A DNA stretch of 64,000 nucleotides from Prionace glauca (Eukaryota > Chordata > Chondrichthyes > Carcharhiniformes > Carcharhinidae): NCBI GenBank assembly GCA_037974335.1, contig CM075760.1, forward strand, positions 41,022,603 through 41,086,602. The letters are read 5' to 3'. The notes below the pieces were generated by a model, which made no database searches, was not told the origin of the DNA, and saw only the letters and a list, made by a program, of their open reading frames with translations. Numbering within the stretch: position 1 is the first letter of the stretch; each line of letters opens with the position of its first letter. The position numbers and the translations under genes were made by a program. This document shows positions 53,550 through 64,000 of this stretch, one piece after another.

Positions 53550-56500
53550 CCGAGTTCCCAACAGAAATATCTGTTCAATCTGTCAACTTCATTCAATGAA
53601 ATTGATCAATGGTCAACGTTCAACAACAGAAAATCAATAACTTATTTTAAATTAAACTGATAGTCATTTGAAAACTCCCTGCAACTTTTAATTATTTATC
53701 TATTATAAGTTACCTCTCCTAAAGATGTAATTTCACTGAAAATGAGCAATCAAAACTATAAGTTTCGGGACAGTTCAATGTCCCTGCAGAGATGCAGTAA
53801 CATTATGAGAATTAAACAAACATGGACTCATTAACATTGAATGTCATTACATGATTCGAACTAAGTTTTTAATTAAATGCAGTCAACTAAATAATTAAGG
53901 CAAAATACCTTATCGAGCTGAGCAGAGCAGAGCAAAGAAATGATTTGTTTCTGAATTCATTTTCGATTGAATTAAATATTCTCTAAAACAGATAATATGT
54001 TGTACACCAGCGCAATATTCAAGGTCTTTTGTTTTGAATTAATTAGCACCGATATTATGTTTTGTTATTGCTAATTGATAGTTAGTTCTCCTGTTACTGA
54101 TTAGTACTCCGCAATAAAATCAAATTTCAATCATTCAAAACTTGTCTTTGCCTCGAACATTATGAAGTTATTAGGTTCCAACTAAATCTTAATCAATTAA
54201 CTTCAAATTAATGAATGGAAATATTCAAACATCTGTAATTCATTTGCTAAAATCAAATCACGTTGTAATGTTTTCCATTTCCTCTTTTCCTTTAAGTGCC
54301 TTATAATAACCTACAAACGTGTTAAAAATGCATGCTTCTGAATTTGGATTTGCTGTAACGGCCTGGCAATTTGAGATCAATGAAACTGCTTCTTAGATTT
54401 AATAATTTAGACCATCCATATAAATTAATTACTCAACATATTGTTTAATGTAAGAAGATCGGAATTAAGCAGTGAAACATTCAATGAGGACAAATGATTC
54501 AAATCCTCTGCAGCATTGAAAAATTATGCACAAAATAAGTTGAGTCTTATTCTTCAATATAATATTTAATAAGAATTACACATAATGCACAAGTAGAACC
54601 AATTCTTCTATTCTGTCATTTACTCATCCAATAATTCTGTTGTGTGTTAAACATTAATGGAGGCAGAATGTTATTATTAAGCGCAGAGATAATATTACTT
54701 CAATAATCTTATTATAATATCTTTACATAAATTAAGCTACATGAATTTCAATTATTAACTTGTTAATCTCTAGCAAGTTTCTGTTGACACCTTACGACAA
54801 TTCAAACACCGTTATGTTGACAAATGCTTAGTCTGAGCGAATTCCACTGGTCGGAAGACTGTGTTCTCTCTGTCAAATTTATTCAAACTGTGGAATTCTA
54901 ACTGATCAATTGTCAAATTACAACAACAACAAAAAATAACTTTTTTAAAAACTGAACTGATATTCATTTCAAAATTCCCTTCGAATTATCACCACCTCTC
55001 CCTGTCTGTCTCAAATCTCGAAAACTGGGCTTTTTTTTCCTGAAAGTAAGCACATCAAATGCCACAGGTTCAGGGTAGCGTAATGTCCCTAACAGAGATA
55101 TAGTGATGCAATAAGAATTGTAAATCATGATTTATTTTATGATGTAAGCATCAGGTAACATGAATAAAATGTATGTATATATTTCGAAACCTGTTTGTTT
55201 TGTATAGACAAAGATTTTTAAACGTTTTATTTTGATTTAGTAGGAATTAGTATTTTCATTCCACTTTTAAAAGTGTAACCGCTCAATATCACGGAGTTTA
55301 AAAAATACAGAAGCAATTGAGAAACACCAACCCATTTCACAAATTTTGAGATGACATTCGTGGTCATTTACCTCGGCATCAAACTACAAATTACGTGGAA
55401 AGAATGTTGCGCCTGCACAAAGAGAATGTAATAAACAGGCACAAAAATTGCAAATGGCAACGTCTTATTCTCCAAAACTCATATTGAAGTGAAAGCGAAC
55501 TTCATTGGGTTATAACAATTAACGCAAAGTATCTCGTTGAACTGAGCGCTGCGGTGGAAACAGCTTGTTATCATTGAAATAGTTACTGGAATGATGACAA
55601 AATATTTCCAGCCTCGAAAGGTTTCTTCTCATGTTAGTTGTGTGCAAAGCACATCAGAACAATTAGAAGGGATTAATGAATAATAATATTAATATATAGC
55701 AATCTTTGGTGAATGTGGAGTTAGAATACCGATTTTAAATTGTTTAATTTATCTTAATTTTTCAATTAAGTTGCTCATGAGAAGTTTGTCGTTGCAGCAA
55801 CGACTTAGTGTCCGAATGAACGTTGTACGTCATGATTTATTTTAATTTGTAAACGTTAGTTAGCATTTATAAAAATGTTATGATATCTTTATTTCTTTTT
55901 CCAAAACATGCCTGTTTTCTCCCGACAAGGATTTTTAAACTCATAGATTGTTTGCATTCAACCAGAAAAAAGTATCCACTCAGTGCCACCGAGTTTAAAC
56001 AATGTAGAAACAATGCCGAAACACAAAACTATTTCACACATTTTAAACATTCATAGTGACCAAACCGCAAAATCTCCTCAACAGAAACACACCAAAACAC
56101 TTCAACGAGGGAAGGAATCCATTTCAGGGGGACGCAACTTAATTATACACTCAACAAAAGCAAAAATATCATTGCAAGAAAATCTCAATATCCAATCCGG
56201 CAAACCAGCTGGTCACCAATTATATGAATAACTAAATGAATGACTGCCCGTTGAAGAGGTGGAGGCCACCTCGCTAAATATATTTAAGTCACGGGTAGAT
56301 AGGTTTCTGATCGACAAGGGAATTAAGGGTTATGAGGAGAAAGCGGGAAAGTGGAACTGAGCCACTTCAGATCAGCCATGATCTTATTGAATGGCGGGGC
56401 AGGCTCGAAGGGCTAGGTGGCCTACTCCTGCTCCTATTTCTTATGTTCTAAAGTAAACAGAAATCTGGAATTAGAGCAACGGCACAGCGAAAAGGTGGAA

Positions 56501-57480
56501 TATGTCCAACAAATTAACATTGAAACATTGCCACATTTTATTCATATTGGGTCATATTTCAAACATTCTTAAACATTTGGATAGTAAAAGCTGCAGCGGT
56601 CAGGTAAAACATTGCATGTATCCCAAATTGGGAATGCAGTGGCAAATTGTGTTTTGGACGAGTGGCGTAAACCGTGGTTTGGTTTAACCAGCAATTATCA
56701 GCTACGATTTCAATAAAATATAAATACATAAAGCCTGCCTGATTTCTATGTGCAGGCACACGTCAAATAGTTTAAAACCCTAAAAAAAACCTAAAAAAGT
56801 TTATACAATAGTTTAGACTAGTTTAAAAATGCGTTGTATTTAATCACAAAACGTCCAACAGCTCAGCATCACGGAGTGTGAACAATGCAGAATCGCGAAA
56901 CCATTTCACAAATTGTATTTCTTCAAAGTCACCCAGACAGACAATCTCCTCACCAGAAAAATGCATCACTGAGGGACTGAACCCCGGTTCATGCAGAAAC
57001 AGCTCAATTCTACAAACAGTTTCAACAGAATCTAATTTCACATTGGCGGAAAATCTCAATTTAAAATCCGGCCAATCCGCCCATCACCAAAGTGACCAAT
57101 AATTAAACTGAGCACAACAATAACATAACAAAACCAGCATTGTGATTAAGCGGAACATGTTCATGGCATTAATGCAGACAGTTTAACACATTTTGTTAAG
57201 GTTGGGTTAGATTTCTAATACTTGTGGAGTAGATGGTACAACTCGCAGCCACGAGATGTCACCGAGATTAAACATTGCAGAAACGCCGAACTTTTTAACA
57301 AAAGGAAGGGATTTCATGTAACCCAGCCAAACAATGTCCTCAGCAGATAAACACCAAATCACAACAAGAGACTGAATTCACCTTTTATCAATTAACAGAA
57401 TTCTATAACCGCAATTTAAGCAGGAGCACCTGAAACATTGTAAAGATTTTCAGCACGGAATCCACCAAACCACATTTCAG
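53550..57480. repeat. Diverged AT-rich repeats next to JH
   Basis: Homologous blocks begin near 55275, 55975, 56860 and 57245 ('caccgagtttaaacaatg', 'tttcacaaatt', 'aatctcctcaccagaaa' type). A second family pairs 53560-53830 with 54860-55150 ('taatgtccctaacagagata' type). 56180-56235 and 57045-57115 share 'aaaatctcaat' and 'aatccggc'. Order is conserved between 55975 and 56860, showing old tandem duplication. Conserved elements within could be enhancers, which I cannot judge. Confidence 0.65.
56243..56452 (+). mobile_element. CR1 3' end in J-Cmu1 intron
   Basis: 'gcccgttgaagaggtggagg' to tail 'ctatttcttatgttct'. 5'-truncated young-family copy inserted into the AT-rich repeats. Confidence 0.85.
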
Positions 57481-57564
57481 TGAACAAGTGAATTAATAAA
57501 ATCGAGAAAAATATAAAACAAAAACTCAAATAAAACACTGACTAAATAAATGTATGGTTCTTAC

Positions 57565-57612
57565 CTGCAGTCACCGTCACCATGGTCCCTTGTCCCCAGT
57601 AGTCCATAGCGT
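57565..57612 (-). CDS. Immunoglobulin heavy JH segment
   Basis: 48 nt encoding AMDYWGQGTMVTVTA plus one base, with the WGQG motif that defines a J segment. The splice donor is CAG|GTAAGA, whose phase joins Cmu1 exactly. Preceded by its RSS. Single J as expected for shark clusters. Confidence 0.96.
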
Positions 57613-57651
57613 CACAGTGTCACATTCTCTAGCCTGGGCCACACAATAACT
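57613..57651 (-). promoter_or_regulatory. JH recombination signal, 23-bp spacer
   Basis: Sense strand: nonamer AGTTATTGT (7 of 9 to consensus), spacer of 23, heptamer CACTGTG (perfect) directly abutting JH. Confidence 0.93.
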
Positions 57652-57980
57652 ATCCCTGCACAAAATAGACAGAAACCTATCAGTATTTAAACAAAATCAC
57701 AAGCCAGAGGGGAAGTAAATCATTGCATTTTTCATGAAATTATTACTATCCTGGTGGATACCGTTCGCTGAACATAAATAACCTTAATGTTTTATATTTC
57801 ACATGGGATCACATGATCAAGTTATTGAAAACACGAACTGATAATCAAATAGTTATCATAATTTTTTCATATTGATTCTTGCTATTTACTTAGTGCTGGG
57901 ACATAAATAATGCAGCATTGTAAATAATGCTGAATTGTAAAACAGAGCACTGCCCGAGACTCGGTCAATTAGCGCTGAGG
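57652..57980. other. J-D2 spacer
   Basis: About 330 bp with no feature. This short spacing is typical within shark VDDJ clusters. Confidence 0.6.
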
Positions 57981-58048
57981 GGTTTTTGTATTGACAGCAA
58001 CTGTTGTGCCATCCAGTTATCACAGTGAGACACATCGTGTCAAATACT
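57981..58048 (-). other. D2 segment with 12/12 RSS
   Basis: Sense order: nonamer AGTATTTGA (58040-58048), 12-bp spacer, heptamer CACTGTG (58021-58027), D core ATAACTGGATGG (58009-58020), heptamer CACAACA (58002-58008), 12-bp spacer, nonamer ACAAAAACC (57981-57989, perfect). Both spacers are 12, so it can join D1 (22-bp side) and JH (23). The 3' heptamer keeps only its first four consensus bases, but these include the critical CAC. Confidence 0.9.
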
Positions 58049-58361
58049 GTGCCTGCCTGCTCACCGTAAAATACAGAGATTTAATTTCACTGTTCTGTGA
58101 AAAATCTGATTCTGCCTCATCCACGAGCGAATGAGTTACTTATTTCAGCTTGACCTGGTCATTATATTTAGAAAGGGTGTCGGATTGCTTTTAAACTCTC
58201 CGTGTAGATTTAGCATGTCGGTCAATATAGATTTTATGGAAAGAGTTTTATACCTAATCACAAACTAATATTACGTCCACACATTATTTCTTTGAAGCCT
58301 CGTTTGCTTTAGAAATCCTGCTATGATACTAATTACCAATTTGAACAATCCCTTTCTCTGA

Positions 58362-58441
58362 GGTTTTTGTATGAGGATGTCGCTGTGCTCAGCACTGTGA
58401 CCCACTGTAGTATCACAGTGACACACACCCGCACAGAAACT
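58362..58441 (-). other. D1 segment with 12/22 RSS
   Basis: Sense order: nonamer AGTTTCTGT (58433-58441), 12-bp spacer, heptamer CACTGTG (58414-58420), D core ATACTACAGTGGGT (58400-58413), heptamer CACAGTG (58393-58399), 22-bp spacer, nonamer ACAAAAACC (58362-58370). Unequal spacers enforce V-to-D1-to-D2 order under the 12/23 rule, the known layout of shark heavy-chain clusters. Confidence 0.93.
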
Positions 58442-58794
58442 GCACTCACTCTCTGTTCAGTACTGCCGTTCAATATTTACTTCAAATAAACCCGTATTCC
58501 TGATGTAATTTACAATTTATGCAGCAGTTTACAAAACACAATCTAGAAACACCTCCTCCAAGTATCAGAAATAGTAAAATGAGCATTATATCCAGCTGAA
58601 ACAGTAAATATAAACAGAGTGAAAATCTCAGCCCATTATGTCTGTGTGTTTACTGATTTAATGTTTAATTTTCACTACGTTAGGTTTGTCAGAAGTAATT
58701 TGTGTTTTGGTTCTGATTACTGGCGCTATTATTATATTTAAAACAGATACTGACCTTCAGGTTATGATGGAAGTTGCTGAATTCCCTCTCGAGC

Positions 58795-58833
58795 TGTTCT
58801 TGTTCGGGTCCATCCCTGGATCCTCTCGCTGTG
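58795..58833 (-). promoter_or_regulatory. VH recombination signal, 23-bp spacer
   Basis: Sense: heptamer CACAGCG (one change from CACAGTG) directly after the codons of CARD, spacer of 23, nonamer ACAAGAACA (7 of 9). Shows that the V is germline, not pre-joined. Confidence 0.93.
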
Positions 58834-59138
58834 GTCTCTTGCACAGTAATAGATGGCCGTGTCTTCGATCTTTAGGCTCCTCATGTCCAAAGAGAAGATA
58901 TTGTTTGAAGTGTCTTTGGACGCAGTAAATCGACCCTTAATTGATGGGGCGTAGTAGTTGCTGGATGAACTAGAGTAGTAAACCAGCCACTCCAGGCCCT
59001 GTCCGGGAACCTGTCTGATCCAGCCCATCCAGTAGCTGCCAACATTGAACCCGCTGGTTTTACAGGTCAGTCTCAGGGAGCCTCCGGGACGCCCGGTCTC
59101 TGCCTCTGGCTGAGTCAACACAATCTCCGACTGGACAC
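58834..59138 (-). CDS. Immunoglobulin VH segment, exon 2
   Basis: Acceptor 'ctatttgtacag'. With exon 1, 117 codons. The mature domain begins about [12 protein letters not shown]1 Cys in [11 protein letters not shown]2 W in [15 protein letters not shown]3 [20 protein letters not shown] and the canonical [14 protein letters not shown]1 [11 protein letters not shown]2 rich in Ser (YYSSSSSNY), a target-rich stretch for mutation. There are no stops, and all invariant residues are present, so it is probably functional. Confidence 0.96.
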
Positions 59139-59270
59139 CTGTACAAATAGATCAAAAACACCAGGGATTAATCTTAGTGAAATGATTGCTGAGTCTGGAA
59201 CATTCCAGAGAGAGACTAACACTGAGACAGTAACAGTGAGAAACTTGAACAATAATAAAAATATACTCAC

Positions 59271-59316
59271 CAGATAAGAAAGTCAGCAACAAACTGAGAG
59301 AAATGGCCGACCTCAT
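59271..59316 (-). CDS. VH leader exon
   Basis: ATG at 59316 encodes MRSAISLSLLLTFLS plus the first base of Gly, a typical signal peptide: basic start, then a hydrophobic core. The donor is CTG|GTGAGT. The intron to V exon 2 is 132 bp. Confidence 0.95.
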
Positions 59317-59405
59317 CTTTCTGGTGATTTGGGGGAAATGGTTGTGTCAGGAACTCAGTGAACAAACCAGCTCCCGGACTGTTGGATTCCGGTCCCAGTG
59401 AGCGG

Positions 59406-59415
59406 TATTTAAATA
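59406..59415 (-). promoter_or_regulatory. VH TATA-like box
   Basis: TATTTAAATA, itself palindromic, lies 90 bases upstream of the leader ATG. No consensus octamer (ATGCAAAT or its reverse) was seen in the 300 bp upstream. Confidence 0.6.
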
Positions 59416-59436
59416 CCCGGCAGAAGGGGGCGGCTT

Positions 59437-59480
59437 TCCAGGCGCCGCCTGTTGATTCCCTGCTGGAGGCGGCGCCTGGA
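59437..59480 (-). promoter_or_regulatory. 14-bp inverted repeat upstream of VH TATA
   Basis: TCCAGGCGCCGCCT (59437-59450) and its exact reverse complement (59467-59480) are separated by 16 bases. GC-rich arms in an AT-rich region. Possible protein-binding dyad or hairpin. Confidence 0.6.
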
Positions 59481-60369
59481 TCCACTTCCCACCTTCCACA
59501 CCCCCAACAGAATGGACTCGGAGATTTACAATAGATCAATATTAAAATGGACATTTTATCTGTATCGGGATATTTGTTTGGCTAAAATGTTCATTGTATT
59601 GTCTCCATTATTTCTGATGGTGATATTACAGTTCATCATCTCTTTACTTTTAAAATAACTCATTCCATTGTAAATATGGTGATTTTATTATCACACCCCC
59701 AACAAGAAAATAAATCTAAAAATGATGAACTAACATTTTGTAACATTAGACAATTTTTCAACAATTCCGTGTCTCTGCCACATTACAATAATAAAGCACA
59801 TTTTATCAGAAGAAATACCATCGATTTCTGTAATTAAATATGTAGAATATACAAAGTGATTCTATATACAGTGTGGATGGCTATCACTGTACAATTTGGG
59901 TTTGGAGATGAGAAGAAACTCTCACACAATACAATGTTTCTCCTTATATTTTCAAACTGTCCCAATCTCGAAGACAGGCCTTTGAAAATAATGAGAACCC
60001 TAACCTAATAATTAAATAATGAGTTGATAGAGAAACATTAAATTGATTTTTGACGGAGAAGTTAATGAATCGGAACGGACACTGAGATCATTAAAGTTCT
60101 CCTTCAGCATCCAGGTCATTGCAACTCACTCTATTGGCCACCGGCTGTCTAACATACACTGGTATTGGGAACACAGGATATCAGGACTTTGCGGCACATT
60201 GCACAATATCACAAGAATAAATGTTTTATCTTCCATTGAATCAGGTTATGAACTGATCATTTCTCCACTCATTGGCAGCTATGAGAGGAACTCTTCAATA
60301 ACAGAAATCAGATTATACCGTACAATAGAACACGGTGCTAATCAGGTACAAGACACGCTGCTGTTTCAA
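59481..60369. other. VH upstream flank, no gene seen
   Basis: AT-rich. A 109-codon plus-strand ORF at 60043 has no recognisable domain or splice context and is not called. Confidence 0.5.
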
Positions 60370-60560
60370 TAGGATGCAGAACTTTCAGAATATTCCAGGA
60401 ATCCCCGGTGTTCATGTCAGTTTTATGATGTTGTTTTAATATTATTTCATGTCATTGCACCGATTTTACTTCGCTGGGGAACTGGGCCCAACAACATCTC
60501 TCTCTCCCATTTCATGAAGTGATTAATAAACAGACTTTAATTATTGGAATGAAATTTACT
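60370..60560 (+). repeat. Inverted repeat, left copy
   Basis: About 190 bp found again in reverse complement at 62625-62818, with few differences. Includes 'ccccggtgttcatgtcag' and 'ggaactgggcccaacaac'. Confidence 0.9.
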
Positions 60561-62084
60561 CGGAAACTATACACATGAAAAAAATCATCCGGTCACTTTA
60601 TTGTTTGACATAGTATTTACTCAGGTAATGAACAGGACACTGAATGAAAATATTTGATTAGAATGATTGCGATTTAAATTGTGGGAATGAAACATTTACT
60701 GTTTAAATGTCTGAATCCCATTTTGTCCATTCAGCTTCACGCTAATCTGTCCCACACAGTATTTGGCAGCAATCCAGGCTGCTGTCAAATGCTCAAAGTT
60801 ATTGACAGGAAACATCTGGGGCTGTTTGTGCAATAGATCAAAGATCAGTTTCATCAGAACTGACCGCTTGGCTCCAAGCCAACTTAAAACCCCGCATGTT
60901 GTCAGTAAGGTCTATTTATAAACAAATCTACCCAGCAACAGTACTGGAGGCACTTGAATTTTTGGAAGTTATAAATCTAGATGATGTTTTCCCATCTCTA
61001 AAGAAAGGATTATTTTCCACCTTCTCTGGCACCCAATTAACAACAATGATGATTTTTCCAACACATCAGGATATTGTGATGGACGGACAGAAATAATCAC
61101 AGGTAGACTGAAAAATGGCTCAGAGAGATGATACATGCTGTTATATTTGAGCATGCACATTTATATTTTATCTCCTTTTATCTTTCCATGGGATGTTTGT
61201 TTGGAAAGACCAACACTCTTTGCCTGTCCCAAATTCCCTTAAATTGACTGGTTTTCGAGGACACTTCTGAAGATATTAAAGAGTCAGCTATTTTGCTTTC
61301 AGTCTGCAGTTATATCCTTGTGAGACAATGTATCGATGGCAGATTTCCTCCATTGGGGAATCAGAGCGGTTCCAATGGTCGCAATTACTATCCATTCCAG
61401 ATTTATCAATAGAATTCAAAATCTACCTGCGGGAAGGGCCCGACTTAAATCCCCGTCCTCACATCATTGCCCTGGGCCTCTGGATCACTGGATCAATTAA
61501 AATAATTGATGTCACCATCTACACAAACAATAAATGTATGACTGTGTTGACACAGGAATGAATGGCATTTGAATGACTGATGGATGAATGACTGTTGGAT
61601 GCCTGAATATTTTGATTGAGGAATTAGTGAACGGACTGGTGGATTCATTGATAAATGGTGCTGAATGATGTTGTTCTACATTTCCATATTTGAGTTTGAC
61701 TACTTCATAAATTGAAACAACTCCTTTATTCAATGTGTGCCCATCTAATACCTTCAATCCTTCCAGAGTGCCTGGGTGAAATACATTTCTCGGGAGTTAG
61801 CAAGCTGATCCTCTTGAAGAGTAGGGGGAGATTTTCCTGCAGTTCGGATGGTTCATTTCTCTGCTGATGCTGAATCTTCATATCCAGGACAGAAAGAGAG
61901 AGCGTGATTTGGTTGAGGAGGAATGATTGTACTATATAAAATACTGGCTCTTTCATATACAACAAATTAATCAACACACCCACACCCAAATTAGTGAAGG
62001 CAACAGGGTGAAAAGTAAATAAGGTGGCAACAGAAATATTTGTGAAACTTACTGGAAAACTACAAGTGTCACTTGTAGGCTTGT
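60561..62084. other. Interior of inverted repeat, no gene seen
   Basis: No recognised coding region. Around 61420-61500 the text 'cgacttaaatcc' and 'ctgggcctctggatcactgg' resembles a degraded tRNA-like SINE head. Confidence 0.4.
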
Positions 62085-62530
62085 ACTAGGCTTCTACTCG
62101 TTGGAGTTTAGAAGAATGAGGGGAGATCTCATTGAGACTTATAAGATGATGAATGGGATGGATAGGATAGAGGTGGAGAGACTCTTCCTGCTCAGAAAGG
62201 ATAATAGGACTAGGGAGCACAGCCTCAAGATAAAGGGGGGGGGAGCGGTTTAGAACGGAGTTGAGGAGGAACTTCTTCACTCAGAGGGTGGTGAATCTCT
62301 GGAATTCTCTGCCTGTTGAAGTGGTGGAGGCTGCTTAGCTAAATATTTTTATGACGCGGGTTGATGGGTTTTTGATAAGAGAGGGAATTAAGAGTTATGG
62401 GGAGAGGGCGGGAAGGTGGAGCTGAGTCACGACAGATCAGCCATGATCTTATTGAATGGCGGGGCAGGTTCGAAGGGCCAGATGGCCTACTCCTGCTCCT
62501 ATTTCTTATGTTCTTATGTTCTTATGTCAC
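62085..62530 (+). mobile_element. CR1 3' copy
   Basis: From 'ggcttctactcgttggagtt' to tail 'cttatgttcttatgttctta'. The C-terminal ORF2 region is broken at a G-run ('agggggggggagcgg'). 5'-truncated young-family copy. Confidence 0.88.
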
Positions 62531-62624
62531 ATTATTTCCCAAAACAATGTAATACTGAATCGGAATTTAAAGATTCAGTAACTTCACATGAAGTACAGGT
62601 TGTTTCATTTATATCATCACTTTG

Positions 62625-62818
62625 AATTTCATTCCAATAATTAAAGTCTGTTTATTAATCACTTCATGAAATGCGAGAGAGAGAGAGATGTTGTTGGGCC
62701 CAGTTCCCCAGTGAAGTAAAATCGGTGCAATGACATGAAATAATATTAAAACAACATCATAAAACTGACATGAACACCGGGGATTCCTGGCATATTCTGA
62801 AAGTTCTGCACGCTATTG
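62625..62818 (-). repeat. Inverted repeat, right copy
   Basis: Reverse complement of 60370-60560. Homology stops sharply at 'ggaatgaaatt' on the inner side and near 'caatag..tgcagaac' on the outer side. Confidence 0.9.
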
Positions 62819-63304
62819 TCAGGGAAGTTGCATACATTTCCTGTGAGATGGGAATAACAGAAATAATAGATACTATTTCGAGACACACAAACAAGCTGCA
62901 TCAATTCACAGAGTGATCCCAAATATCATAACAAACTTCATCACCCTAAACTAATCAACATCTCAATCATGAACTATATCCTAAAAAAATCCTAATCCCT
63001 ATCCACCCACATCATTTCTCAATGTCATCACTCTCTTCAATTTCCTACAAATAACATAAAACACCACACTGACTCGAAACGTTGGCTCTATTCTCTCTCC
63101 ACACACGCTATCAGACCCGTTGAGTTTTTCCAGCATTCATTATTTTTGTTTCAGTTTCCAGAATCTGCAGTCTTTTGCTTTTATCAAACTGATGAACATA
63201 ATTGGTGAACTAATTGTTTATCTGTATGAATTGATGATAACTGGGGAATTGGAACAACCTCGCCTGAAAATTCCTCTCCAAGACACTCACAAACATCACT
63301 TGGA
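62819..63304. other. No gene seen
   Basis: 'gactcgaaacgttggctcta' and 'tttccagcattcattatttt' (63070-63150) belong to a common interspersed repeat. Otherwise unassigned. Confidence 0.4.
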
Positions 63305-63465
63305 CCACTCCTTTACTTACGCTGCGTCGGAGTCCAGGAACACCCTCCCTAAGAGCACGGTCGGTGTACCTACACTGCAGGTTCTGCAGCAATTGAATAA
63401 GGCGGTTCACCACCAGCTTACTGAATGCAATTAGCAATGGGGAATAAATGGGGGCCGAGGCAACG
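63305..63465 (+). repeat. Interspersed repeat, 3' part, same family as 52.7 kb
   Basis: 'ggagtccaggaacaccctcc', 'ggtgtacctacactgcagg' and 'ttagcaatggggaataaatg' correspond to the end of the 52655-53075 repeat family. Confidence 0.65.
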
Positions 63466-64000
63466 TCGCTTTCTTATCACAGAGTAATTGTAAATATATT
63501 CCTCATTATATATGAATGAGATCTGGTGAATGAAATTATTAAATTGCAAATGGATGGTAATTGGTGAAAATAATTACGATCTTTCTGAACTTTTTTTATA
63601 TTCTCCTTATTCGTATCATTAATTACTCAGCACTGTCTCAGTTCATGTCTAAGAAGTTGCTATATCAGTAAAACTGTGCGAGATACTGCCTCAGTTTTAT
63701 TCTCCTTGACAATGTTATTTTTAAAACTGTTTCTTTCACGGGATATGGGTCTGATTGGAATTTGGCATTTGACCATCCCCACATGGCACTTGGCACTAAC
63801 ACATTACTATTTTCTTGAACCAGGCCCCTGTTTATCTTAAAATACAGCCTGGCTCTGTTAATACTCTGCTAGACCAGAGCTCAGTTTACATTGCACACGG
63901 CATTCTCTCTGGTTATGTAATATTTGATACTCACCCTATATATATTTCACTGTGGCAATTTTGTTCCTGCACTAACTATGCCTCTCTTTGAATTAGGTTT
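63466..64000. other. No gene seen
   Basis: AT-rich flank with no supported feature up to the window end. Confidence 0.4.

Noticed and set aside
58762-58833. Extra codons after CARD read as a germline-joined CDR3
   Set aside because: The text after CARD is a 23-bp RSS, and D1, D2 and J lie separately downstream, so the V is unrearranged.
60043-60372. 109-codon plus-strand ORF
   Set aside because: No signal peptide, domain or splice context. It runs into the inverted repeat and is in AT-rich flank.
1-64000. A wholly new multi-gene system (defence, toxin-antitoxin, biosynthetic cluster)
   Set aside because: The window is animal genomic DNA. Gene content is immunoglobulin, receptor, tRNA and transposable elements. 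Nothing supports an operon-like system.

Overview
The window looks like chromosomal DNA of a cartilaginous fish (shark or ray). The strongest sign is a compact immunoglobulin heavy-chain cluster of the V-D1-D2-J-C type, which is specific to elasmobranchs. It lies on the minus strand between about 39.6 and 59.5 kb. The sequence is also crowded with CR1-clade LINE copies, tRNA-derived SINEs and foldback repeats, as expected of a large shark genome. No prokaryotic features, CRISPR array or rRNA were seen.

Layout. 1-9.8 kb is mostly nested repeats, plus one GPR139-like receptor exon (3283-4184) broken by a single in-frame stop in its DRF motif. 9.8-12.3 kb holds a minisatellite, a tRNA-Lys relic and LINE/SINE pieces. 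12.3-17.65 kb is one nearly intact CR1 LINE (ORF1, ORF2 and a 5' array of six ~198-bp monomers) on the minus strand. 17.8-18.55 kb is a CpG-rich promoter-like island with no recognised gene. 19.8-31.0 kb is a tRNA cluster (Arg relic, Gln, Glu relic, Gly, Asn x2, Glu x2 plus a relic, Val, Leu x2, Thr). Flanking repeats show that the cluster grew by segmental duplication, and several members carry clean internal deletions. 31.3-33.4 kb is old LINE sequence. 34.9-36.4 kb is a complete two-exon GPR139-like receptor gene. 36.5-39.4 kb has LINE pieces and two foldback elements, one with perfect 101-bp arms.

The IgM cluster is transcribed from right to left. It has a leader and VH with a 23-bp RSS, D1 (12/22 RSS), D2 (12/12 RSS), JH (23-bp RSS), then Cmu1-Cmu4 with a secretory tail, and membrane exons about 3.7 kb further on. 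All splice phases agree, and no stop interrupts the reading frames. The J-Cmu1 intron (about 10 kb) contains degenerate AT-rich repeats next to J, TGAG-type minisatellites, and, about 1 kb before Cmu1, a 0.75-kb block that is purine/G-rich on the transcribed-sense strand with many AGCT and GAGCTGGGG motifs. That block resembles a mammalian switch region in position and composition, and I regard it as the most interesting signal here.

Working together: recombination of V, D1, D2 and J would give an IgM heavy chain. Choice between the poly(A) sites just after Cmu4 and the distal membrane exons gives secreted or membrane IgM. The receptors, tRNAs and mobile elements have no evident functional link to it beyond proximity.
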